DNA from: UBA9732 sp963609725 | GTDB taxonomy: Bacteria; Spirochaetota; Spirochaetia; Sphaerochaetales; Sphaerochaetaceae | NCBI GenBank assembly: GCA_963609725.1 | Contig: CAVDLI010000091.1 | Span: forward strand, 1-5,734 | DNA length: 5,734 nt | Reading direction: 5' to 3' | In this document: piece after piece, positions 1 through 5,643 of the stretch | Layout of the letters: each line of letters starts with the position of its first letter | Numbering within the stretch: the first letter of the stretch is position 1 | Notes under the pieces: generated by a model | Databases searched by the model: none | Told to the model about the DNA's origin: nothing | Seen by the model: only the letters and a program-made list of their open reading frames with translations | Made by a program: the position numbers and the translations under genes

Positions 1-17
1 AAGGTGCTACAAGGCTC

Positions 18-3000
18 TCAAGACAAAAGATTGTCAAACTTGTATTGAGCATTTTCACTTTTTTTAAGCCATTTTCTCAGTTCTTCTTCATATTCTTTTA
101 GCTGTGTATCCAAATTGTCTTTATCAATATTATGTACAGCTTTAGAGAGAAGAGCCAAATACAAACATTCTTGGAAAGCTTCTCCTCTATACCAACGAAT
201 ACCTTCATATTCATTACAACCAATAAGAGTTTGGAATATCTTATTGCATAAAAGTTCTTGGATATCTTTGGGGCTTGTTGACGTAAGAATTGAGCAACGT
301 AAAGCCAAAGGAGCTTCTATTTCTAACAAGCGGTCAAGTTGGAGAGTTTGTGCAATCTCAAAAGTTTCTCCAATGCTTGCACAGCTTGGATTAATGAGAG
401 GAATTTCAAGAAGAGCAGCAGAAACGATAGCACTCAAAGAGTCTTCTAATATGAGATTTGCATATTGGAAAGGTTTGTTACGGCAAATTGCTTCAATACT
501 GTTAATTATTTCTAAGATAGTTTGAAGTTTTACTCTTCTTGGATGAAGACCTAGTTTTTCAAACAAGCCAGAAAGTTCATCCATGTATGTGTAACATGTT
601 CCAAGTGTTTGTAATACTCCTTTTTTGTTTGAACTTGTTGAGGTTCCGTTTAGGATAGTTTTAAGGTCTTTGACAAACTTCTGGTTCTTAATTGATTCAA
701 CGGCTTCAAAGAACGGCTGAAGATACAAAATCCTCTTTTCGTGTTCTATATCTTTCATTCCTTGAGAACCCATTTTTTCATAAAGTTTTTGATAAATGCC
801 ATCTATATCTTCAATTTCATAGATGTTTGTTATAACCATTGTTTGATAACCGTCTAAAGAGACTCTAAGACCTTCTTCGTATAATTTGACAGATGGCATT
901 ATATGGAAAAGACCATCGTTAAAATTTTTGTATATAACATAACGGCGTATGCCTCTTGTAAGTCTTAAACTTTTTGCTAAAGAGACTGTTTCAAGGGTCT
1001 TTTCTTCTCCATTTCTAACTAGTTTTGGAGCTGACTGCGTTATTGTGCCATCAACATGTTCATATTGATTATTGTACAAAACAAGAGCCATTTGATTGTC
1101 ATCTCCATTAACATAACAATAGACAGCTTCTGCAACACTTCCGTCATCATAATGAACATCAAAGAGCTGGAAGTATTTTGATTCAGAAAAAAGTCTTCTC
1201 ATTTTTAAGAGAGGGAAAATTCTTCTTTTGTGTTCTTCTATAAGCCTTTCATTTGGTTTTTCATCCCAGTATGCACGCTGGTATTCCATTCCATATTTTT
1301 CTCTAAAACCTTCAACTTGGCCATGACCAAACATTGGAAGACCTGGCATGGTTACCAGCAGGGTACAGGCTCCAAAGTATTTATCAGAATCTCCAAACTG
1401 TGCTATTGCTGTATCTTCGTCTGGATTGTTCATAAAGTTTACGTAACGTTTTAAGATTTCAGGGTCAAAAGCAATAGTTGACTTAATCATTTGCCTATAT
1501 TTTGCATTGTCTTGGTTTTTTATCATGTGCATAAATGCACTGTTGTAAACTCTATGCATTCCAAGAGTCCTAACAAAATAGCTTTCCATCATCCAAAAAG
1601 CTTCTGCTATTAAAAGAGTGTCCGGAAGTTCTTGTGAAATTCTATCTACAACTTCTCTCCAAAACTCTACAGGGATTTTGCGGTTAAATTCTTCGTCAGT
1701 CATTTCATAAGGAATTCTTCCTGCAATATCTCCACCACTTCCTGGTTTTGGATACCACAATCTTTGAATGTGTCTTTTTGCAAGTGTCATAGCTGCGTCA
1801 AAACGTATTACGGGGAAGTTTCTTGCAACAGCCAAGATTTGCTGAATGACAGCCTCTCTTGCCTCTGGATTAAGAAAATCTATTTGTGCTGTGTCATTCC
1901 AGGGCATTGTTGTACCATCATTGCCATGGAAGATATACGAAGTATCTCCTGTTGTTTTATCAATGCGCCTGAATGTTACTGCGGCATCGGTCTTATTGTA
2001 ATAATGGTCCTCAATGCGTATGTCAATGTTGGGATTGTCTGACAAGTTTGGCCCATTGTAAGTGTAAGACGGGAAAGGGGGGTAAGATTGTTGGATGAAA
2101 TAAGAACTATGTTCCATTACCCATGTGCTATCTATGCCAGTGTGGTTTGGAACCATGTCGCTTGCAAGTCTAATGCCTCGTTCCCAACATCTTTCTTTTA
2201 AGTTAAACAGAGCGCTCCATCCGCCAATTCTTGAAGAAATTTCATAACCTTTCAGCGAGTAGGCTGACGCCTCGGCATCTGGATTTCCGCATAAGATTTT
2301 GATTTTTTTTGAGGCAGGACTTCTTTCCCATAAGCCAATGAGCCAAAGGGCTGTAAATCCACTGTCTTTTAATTGGTCAAGTTCTTCATTTGGGATTTGG
2401 TCTAAGTGTGATATATCTCTGTTGTATTTTTTTGAAAGTTGGTCTAACCATACTAAAGTGCTTTTAGCAATCATGACGACATTTGGCATCCAGTTCTTAT
2501 CTGGCGTGAACATTTCAAAATCTGGGTCTTCATTATTAAAAGATGGAATTTCTATTGGGCCAGGTCCCGGTCCTGTTGGGTGTGGTTTTGTTTCTTCTCT
2601 TAGGTAATCTTTAGCTTTAATGAGAAGAAGAGTTAAGTCTTCTGGCAGGAGCATGTCCCAGTTTTGTGAAATATACTCAATTTGTTTTAATAAAGAATCT
2701 GGAAAAAGGCGCGATGGTTTAGTTAAAAAAGAAAAAAGGTCATCAGAGTCTGTATTCTCTACAAAGGATGTTCCTTTCAAATAACTTCCCATCATTGCAA
2801 CTAAAGCTTTAGTTCCTTGTGGAAATTCTAAAGTGTTTTGGTCAAACATATTGCCAGTTGCTGTTAAGAAAGCAGGGTTTGATTCCATGACTTGGTGCAC
2901 AAAAAATGCTCTAGCTGTTTCATCTAGGCCATCAAAACGCTGGTCTGCTAGTTTTGTTGGGAACTTGGTATTGTAAAAATTCAAGACTTCTTTGCATGCT

Positions 3001-3278
3001 TCATTCTTTTGAGCAAGAACTTGTATGCGGGAGAATGGGTCAGAGTCTGTTCCTCTTAGATATGCCGATATTACTGTCTGATATATCAAATGAAGCACAG
3101 CACAAATATGTACGTTTGCTGTAGAAAGTGGTCTGTCGTGGCTCTTATTGTAAAAATCTACAACTTCTTGCGCTTGCCTGTACATATCTCCTATTTTGCT
3201 TGAAGTCTCAAAAGCTGGTTTTTCATATGACATTTCAAGTCTGCTTGTTTCTGAAATTCTTAAATCTCTGTTTTTCAT
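18..3278 (-). CDS. Large GH13 (alpha-amylase family) glycoside hydrolase or transglycosylase
   Basis: A 1086-residue protein expected to cleave or transfer alpha-glucosidic bonds in glycogen- or starch-like glucan; exact specificity is unknown. No signal peptide is visible, so it is probably cytoplasmic. Order of parts: a mostly helical N-terminal region of unknown function (about 1-232), a Pro-Gly linker HPTGPGPGP (233-241), a GH13 TIM barrel (about 250-705), a beta-rich domain (about 705-820) and a helical C-terminal region (about 825-1086). Visible GH13 motifs: region I DMVPNHTG (D374, N378, H379); region II IRFDAA (R492, nucleophile D494); region III LIAEAFW (acid/base E559); MPGLPMFGHG (644-653). 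Region IV reads NNPDED (617-622) instead of the usual NHD, so the third acid is probably D620 or D622. The ATG at 3278 is chosen because it forms an ATGA overlap with the pth stop and has GGGGAA seven bases upstream. A TTG at 3293 would add five residues inside pth. At over 1000 residues it is about twice the size of an ordinary amylase. Family is secure; substrate is not. Confidence 0.93.
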   Translation of the reverse strand: MKNRDLRISETSRLEMSYEKPAFETSSKIGDMYRQAQEVVDFYNKSHDRPLSTANVHICAVLHLIYQTVISAYLRGTDSDPFSRIQVLAQKNEACKEVLNFYNTKFPTKLADQRFDGLDETARAFFVHQVMESNPAFLTATGNMFDQNTLEFPQGTKALVAMMGSYLKGTSFVENTDSDDLFSFLTKPSRLFPDSLLKQIEYISQNWDMLLPEDLTLLLIKAKDYLREETKPHPTGPGPGPIEIPSFNNEDPDFEMFTPDKNWMPNVVMIAKSTLVWLDQLSKKYNRDISHLDQIPNEELDQLKDSGFTALWLIGLWERSPASKKIKILCGNPDAEASAYSLKGYEISSRIGGWSALFNLKERCWERGIRLASDMVPNHTGIDSTWVMEHSSYFIQQSYPPFPSYTYNGPNLSDNPNIDIRIEDHYYNKTDAAVTFRRIDKTTGDTSYIFHGNDGTTMPWNDTAQIDFLNPEAREAVIQQILAVARNFPVIRFDAAMTLAKRHIQRLWYPKPGSGGDIAGRIPYEMTDEEFNRKIPVEFWREVVDRISQELPDTLLIAEAFWMMESYFVRTLGMHRVYNSAFMHMIKNQDNAKYRQMIKSTIAFDPEILKRYVNFMNNPDEDTAIAQFGDSDKYFGACTLLVTMPGLPMFGHGQVEGFREKYGMEYQRAYWDEKPNERLIEEHKRRIFPLLKMRRLFSESKYFQLFDVHYDDGSVAEAVYCYVNGDDNQMALVLYNNQYEHVDGTITQSAPKLVRNGEEKTLETVSLAKSLRLTRGIRRYVIYKNFNDGLFHIMPSVKLYEEGLRVSLDGYQTMVITNIYEIEDIDGIYQKLYEKMGSQGMKDIEHEKRILYLQPFFEAVESIKNQKFVKDLKTILNGTSTSSNKKGVLQTLGTCYTYMDELSGLFEKLGLHPRRVKLQTILEIINSIEAICRNKPFQYANLILEDSLSAIVSAALLEIPLINPSCASIGETFEIAQTLQLDRLLEIEAPLALRCSILTSTSPKDIQELLCNKIFQTLIGCNEYEGIRWYRGEAFQECLYLALLSKAVHNIDKDNLDTQLKEYEEELRKWLKKSENAQYKFDNLLS

Positions 3279-3814
3279 TTTGCGATTCCCCAATCTATGA
3301 AATCATTGACCTTTAATGTGGCCTCATTAAGTATTTTTTCTAATTGTTTCTCTTCTTCTACAGAGAAACGTCCAAGAACAAAGTTTGCAACTTGAATGTT
3401 CTCTGGAGGTCTCCCAACTCCTATTCTTAATCTTGCAAATTCATCTGTTCCAAGATGAGTTTTTATAGATTTAAGGCCGTTGTGTCCACCCATACCCCCG
3501 CCAAGCTGTAATTTTATACTCCCAAAAGGCAGTTCTATATCATCATGAACTACAAGAATGTCTTTATTTTCTATATTGTAAAAGTTCTTAGCTTCTTGAG
3601 TTGCAAGCCCACTTTCATTCATGAAAGTTTGAGGTTTGAGAAGAATAAAATCTCCATTTTTTATGTATTGTGAATGGAATTTGCTTGCCCAATTTTCATT
3701 TGTTTTATTTGTTTTGTTTGCAATGAAACTGTCACATACTAACCAACCTGCGTTGTGTCTTGTGTGACGATATTGCAGTCCCGGATTTCCTAAGAAAATG
3801 ATTAATTTGGGCAT
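3275..3814 (-). CDS. pth: Peptidyl-tRNA hydrolase
   Basis: A 179-residue cytoplasmic Pth. It hydrolyses the ester bond of peptidyl-tRNAs that drop off the ribosome, freeing tRNA for reuse; it is usually essential in bacteria. Family residues line up with the E. coli enzyme: LGNPG with N10, TRHNAG with catalytic H20, TFMNESG with M65 and N66, HDDIELP with D91, GGHNGLK with H111 and N112, and RLRIGVGRP further on. The loop GGGMGGHNG has Met at 108 where the E. coli enzyme has His; this position varies in the family. The protein is about 15 residues shorter than E. coli Pth, all at the C terminus, which is normal variation. The ATG at 3814 puts the first motif at the expected distance from the N terminus. 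Its stop overlaps the GH13 start. No ribosomal protein L25 gene, a common pth neighbour, lies upstream; instead a divergent DUF4416 gene does. Confidence 0.98.
   Translation of the reverse strand: MPKLIIFLGNPGLQYRHTRHNAGWLVCDSFIANKTNKTNENWASKFHSQYIKNGDFILLKPQTFMNESGLATQEAKNFYNIENKDILVVHDDIELPFGSIKLQLGGGMGGHNGLKSIKTHLGTDEFARLRIGVGRPPENIQVANFVLGRFSVEEEKQLEKILNEATLKVNDFIDWGIAK
3286..3291 (-). promoter_or_regulatory. Ribosome binding site for the GH13 gene, inside the end of pth
   Basis: The minus strand reads GGGGAA, seven bases, then ATG at 3278. This is a well-placed Shine-Dalgarno-like sequence lying within the last codons of pth. With the ATGA stop/start overlap it supports translational coupling and decides in favour of the ATG at 3278 over the TTG at 3293. 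Confidence 0.6.
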
Positions 3815-3820
3815 ATCTAA

Positions 3821-3849
3821 AATATAAACCTAACGAGAAAGCAAAGCAA
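3821..3849 (-). promoter_or_regulatory. Candidate sigma-70 promoter for pth and the GH13 gene
   Basis: On the minus strand a -35-like TTGCTT (3849-3844) is separated by exactly 17 bases from a -10-like TATATT (3826-3821). The -10 matches five of six consensus bases, the -35 only three. Standard spacing puts transcription start at about 3814, on or next to the A of the pth ATG, so the mRNA may have little or no leader. No good Shine-Dalgarno sequence precedes the pth start, which agrees. The -35 lies in a TTGCTTTGCTT repeat also seen at 5610-5620. Confidence 0.5.
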
Positions 3850-3851
3850 GA

Positions 3852-3897
3852 ATGAAAGTAAGATGAAAGTTCAAAACAGTCCAAAACTAGTACAAAA
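3852..3897. repeat. Short direct repeats and phased A-tracts between divergent promoters
   Basis: ATGAAAGT occurs at 3852-3859 and 3863-3870, 11 bases apart. CAAAA then follows at 3872, 3882 and 3893, spaced 10 and 11 bases. A-tracts spaced by about one helical turn favour intrinsic DNA curvature. The block lies between the leftward -35 (3844-3849) and the rightward -35 (3903-3908), where bending or an UP-like element could affect both promoters. The repeats are seen directly; any function is inferred. Confidence 0.4.
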
Positions 3898-3902
3898 GTG
3901 CG

Positions 3903-3931
3903 TTGACAATGAGAAAGTAAGACAAAATAAT
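3903..3931 (+). promoter_or_regulatory. Sigma-70 promoter for the DUF4416-lipoprotein operon
   Basis: A perfect -35 TTGACA (3903-3908), a 17-base spacer and AATAAT (3926-3931; five of six matches to TATAAT). This is the strongest promoter-like sequence in the window. Predicted transcription start is near 3938, giving a leader of about 34 bases to the ATG at 3972. That start would leave too short a leader for the upstream ATG at 3945. Confidence 0.75.
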
Positions 3932-3950
3932 CGGGCTAGAATAAATGAAG

Positions 3951-3960
3951 AAGAAAGAGG
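3951..3960 (+). promoter_or_regulatory. Ribosome binding site deciding the DUF4416 start
   Basis: AAGAAAGAGG ends 11 bases before the ATG at 3972. The spacing is slightly long but this is the only purine-rich Shine-Dalgarno-like stretch in the leader. It lies downstream of the alternative ATG at 3945, so it can only serve the 3972 start. Confidence 0.55.
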
Positions 3961-3971
3961 TTGTGTGTAAA

Positions 3972-4526
3972 ATGGCAATTGCAAGACCTTATGAAAGATG
4001 TGCTTTGGTTGTGGGAGTTCTTTCGTGCTTAGAGGAAGAAAAAGAAGAAAAAGCAAAGGCCTTTGAGGCGCTTGAAAGTTCGTTTGGCCCAATTTTGCAT
4101 GAAAGTGAGGCGTTAGATTTTTCGTACACAAATTACTATGACAAAGAAATGGGAGCTCGCCCTGTTCGTTATTTTTTAATGTTTCGTAATTTGGTAGATC
4201 CCTCAACTTTGGCTGACATTAAGAAAAAAACAAATGAGATTGAACTTTTATTTTCTTCTCCAATTGACAATCCTCTTGCGCGCCGTATAAATCTTGACCC
4301 AGGAATTCTTTCTCTTTCGTCTTTTATTCTTGCTACTTGTAAAGACCGCTCTCATAGAATTCCTTTGCATGACGGAATTTATGCAGAGACAACTCTTATT
4401 TACCAAGACAAAGATTTTCAGAGGCTGCCTTGGACATATGCCGATTACAGTAGTCCAGAGGTACGTGCTGTTTTGCGTTTTTTTAGAGATGAATACCGCA
4501 GACTTCTTAAAGAGAAACAAGATTAA
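3972..4526 (+). CDS. DUF4416 family protein, function unknown
   Basis: A 184-residue soluble protein recognised as DUF4416 from its conserved blocks: an opening VVGVLS (13-18), DFSYTNYYDKEMG (49-61), a TNEIE (87-91) helix, RRINLDPGIL (104-113), the block from S115 to Y144 containing LATCKDRSHR and GIYAETTL, and PWTYADY (153-159), followed by a helical, basic C terminus. No signal peptide or membrane segment is visible. The family occurs in spirochaetes, deltaproteobacterial lineages and others; I know of no established biochemical role. The ATG at 3972 is chosen over the in-frame ATG at 3945 because of the ribosome binding site and promoter position and because the conserved core starts close to this N terminus. 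It is the first gene of a rightward unit, divergent from pth, with a lipoprotein gene 67 bases downstream. Confidence 0.9.
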   Translation: MAIARPYERCALVVGVLSCLEEEKEEKAKAFEALESSFGPILHESEALDFSYTNYYDKEMGARPVRYFLMFRNLVDPSTLADIKKKTNEIELLFSSPIDNPLARRINLDPGILSLSSFILATCKDRSHRIPLHDGIYAETTLIYQDKDFQRLPWTYADYSSPEVRAVLRFFRDEYRRLLKEKQD

Positions 4527-4531
4527 GAAAG

Positions 4532-4543
4532 TTTTTGCAAAAA
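4532..4543. repeat. Palindrome TTTTTGCAAAAA upstream of the lipoprotein gene
   Basis: A 12-base perfect palindrome starting six bases after the DUF4416 stop and ending 50 bases before the lipoprotein ATG. Its core TTTTGCAAAA recurs exactly at 5456-5465 and 5485-5494 beyond the same gene and, by my reading, nowhere else in the window. It could be an operator or a by-product of AT-rich composition. It lacks a loop and a GC-rich stem, so it is not a typical terminator. Confidence 0.5.
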
Positions 4544-4561
4544 GTTCTAAGAATTTTGTGA

Positions 4562-4597
4562 ATGAAAAACACGTTAATTTTTATTCTCTTTATATGA
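4562..4597 (+). CDS. Possible 11-residue hydrophobic leader peptide
   Basis: A mini-ORF encoding MKNTLIFILFI whose TGA stop (4595-4597) overlaps the lipoprotein ATG (4594-4596) as ATGA. It has an N-terminal lysine and a hydrophobic run, like the start of a signal peptide. Only a weak Shine-Dalgarno-like TAAGAA (4548-4553) precedes it. It may couple ribosomes onto the lipoprotein start, which has no binding site of its own, be the remnant of an older signal peptide, or be chance. It is too short for coding statistics to help. Confidence 0.25.
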   Translation: MKNTLIFILFI

Positions 4598-5433
4598 GAG
4601 AAAAATGTGTTAGAAAAGTTTGTTTTTATTGTTTTATTTTCTGTTTTTGTGTTGTTTGCATGGCAGGTGTATCTTGTTCTTTGTGTTCTTTTGAAAGAAA
4701 GGTTGTGCTAGAAATTCCCAAGCACCCATGGGAGAATTGTTCTGTTAATGCAAAAATGTGGTATTCTCTTAAATGGTCGTATGGCAATGAAATCAAAAGC
4801 CTTTATATTGGGCCTGAAGAGAGAGAAGTTGAAATAAAAATTCCTATAGGAGAGACTGTTTTTGTATGTGCTTTTCCATTGGGAGAAATGAAACCTTTTG
4901 GCTGCGTTATTACTCCGCAAGAAAGGCTATCTACTTTTGAGCTTACTCAAGATGATGGCTTTTGGGCTGCAATGTTCTTGGATTTAGATAGAGATGTAAC
5001 AAAAGAGGTAAATTATAAAGCACTAAAAATTGCTGTAGATGAAGTTTTGCAAGACGTTTTATTAGATTTTTCTAAACAGAGTCTAGCAGATACTTCTAGT
5101 TCTAATCATACGAGTTCTTCTTATCTTAGAGCTTCTATTAGAAATTTGGATAAAGTTGTTTTTTTACGCGATGTTTTTAATGGAGAACTTTCAAAATCTT
5201 CTATTGAGTTTCTTTCTCCGTTTATAATTCCTTCTTTTGCTGTGTCAAACGGCGTGTGGGTAAGCGAACTTGTTTTGGGGCCTTGTTATACTGTGACAAA
5301 TTCCATTATGCCAGAATTAATACTCAGTGAGGGCGTTCATAGATTTTACAATCCAACTACAAATAGAGAACTTGTAGTTGTTGTAGATGACAGAGGAAAT
5401 GTTTTTCGTTACATTAGGCAAGCTCTGGTTTAG
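4594..5433 (+). CDS. Putative lipoprotein of unknown function
   Basis: A 279-residue product, probably exported and lipid-anchored. The N terminus has a basic region (R2, K4, R7, K8), a hydrophobic stretch (about V9-V26) and a candidate lipobox G-V-S-C with C28 as the lipidated cysteine. The -3 residue is Gly rather than Leu, within the relaxed lipobox of spirochaetes. The signal region is very Cys-rich (C5, C10, C13, C17, C19, C22, C28, C31). The mature part has beta-rich stretches (36-40, 77-92), a helical segment (about 139-160), a Ser-rich stretch (163-177) and a C-terminal strand VVVVDDRGNVFRYI (261-274). I recognise no enzymatic motif. The ATG at 4594 is preferred because it opens directly on the signal peptide. 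A GTG at 4558 and an ATG at 4489 are in frame but would put charged residues ahead of it. The start lacks a clear ribosome binding site. Probably transcribed with the DUF4416 gene. Lipidation is inferred. Confidence 0.75.
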   Translation: MREKCVRKVCFYCFIFCFCVVCMAGVSCSLCSFERKVVLEIPKHPWENCSVNAKMWYSLKWSYGNEIKSLYIGPEEREVEIKIPIGETVFVCAFPLGEMKPFGCVITPQERLSTFELTQDDGFWAAMFLDLDRDVTKEVNYKALKIAVDEVLQDVLLDFSKQSLADTSSSNHTSSSYLRASIRNLDKVVFLRDVFNGELSKSSIEFLSPFIIPSFAVSNGVWVSELVLGPCYTVTNSIMPELILSEGVHRFYNPTTNRELVVVVDDRGNVFRYIRQALV

Positions 5434-5455
5434 ATTTTTATTGTCTTTATGAGGT

Positions 5456-5494
5456 TTTTGCAAAATGAGCTTTGTGAAGATTGATTTTGCAAAA
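5456..5494. repeat. Paired TTTTGCAAAA palindromes that could form one stem-loop
   Basis: TTTTGCAAAA occurs at 5456-5465 and 5485-5494, 29 bases apart. The second sits in the 14-base perfect palindrome GATTTTGCAAAATC (5483-5496). In RNA, 5456-5466 can pair with 5484-5494 as an 11-bp AT-rich stem with a 17-base loop, 22 bases beyond the lipoprotein stop. It could be a DNA-binding site pair or an mRNA 3' structure. There is no T-run directly after it, so it is a poor intrinsic terminator. Confidence 0.45.
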
Positions 5495-5609
5495 TCTCTT
5501 ATGCCTGTGATTGTGTTGTGCTTAGAGATGGATGTTTTTGTGATATGCAATGCAAGTATTACCCCTATCAATAAATGGCAATTCTATATTTTAATTATAA
5601 ATGATAGTT

Positions 5610-5637
5610 TTGCTTTGCTTGCGAGAAAGAATATATT
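5610..5637 (+). promoter_or_regulatory. Candidate promoter for a short RNA or a downstream gene
   Basis: TTGCTT (5610-5615), 16 bases, TATATT (5632-5637). The hexamers and the TTGCTTTGCTT repeat at the -35 match the candidate pth promoter, with a spacer one base shorter. The -35 is only three of six to consensus. Predicted start is near 5644, about 90 bases before a strong terminator. Confidence 0.35.
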
Positions 5638-5643
5638 GTTCCT

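Noticed and set aside
2303..2310. Eight-base homopolymer (A8 on the coding strand) in the GH13 gene as a phase-variation tract
   Set aside because: It is short for slippage and encodes an ordinary Lys-containing stretch; the frame continues intact on both sides.
115..2607. Several plus-strand frames of 74-136 residues at 115-525, 1230-1454, 1764-2042 and 2299-2607
   Set aside because: All are antisense to the well-supported GH13 gene and show no family resemblance or ribosome binding sites.
3279..3293. TTG start giving the GH13 protein five extra residues
   Set aside because: The ATG at 3278 has ATGA overlap with pth and a better-placed Shine-Dalgarno-like sequence; the TTG would put that sequence inside the gene.
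3945..3971. Upstream ATG for the DUF4416 gene, adding nine residues
   Set aside because: It would lie only about seven bases from the predicted transcription start with no ribosome binding site; the purine-rich site at 3951-3960 can only serve the ATG at 3972.
3871..4206. Minus-strand reading frame of 111 residues
   Set aside because: It is antisense to the DUF4416 gene, low in complexity (Leu, Phe, Pro, Ser) and crosses the DUF4416 promoter.
4294..4593. Long N-terminal extension of the lipoprotein frame through the DUF4416 gene
   Set aside because: It reads the DUF4416 coding sequence in another frame and would bury the signal peptide 100 residues inside the protein.
4594..4686. C22 or C31 as the lipidated cysteine
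   Set aside because: C22 is preceded by VV inside the hydrophobic core and C31 has Leu at -1; C28, with Ser at -1 and Val at -2, fits better.
5317..5571. Minus-strand reading frame of 84 residues
   Set aside because: It starts with TTG, runs antisense into the lipoprotein gene, has no recognisable motif and looks like an AT-rich chance frame.
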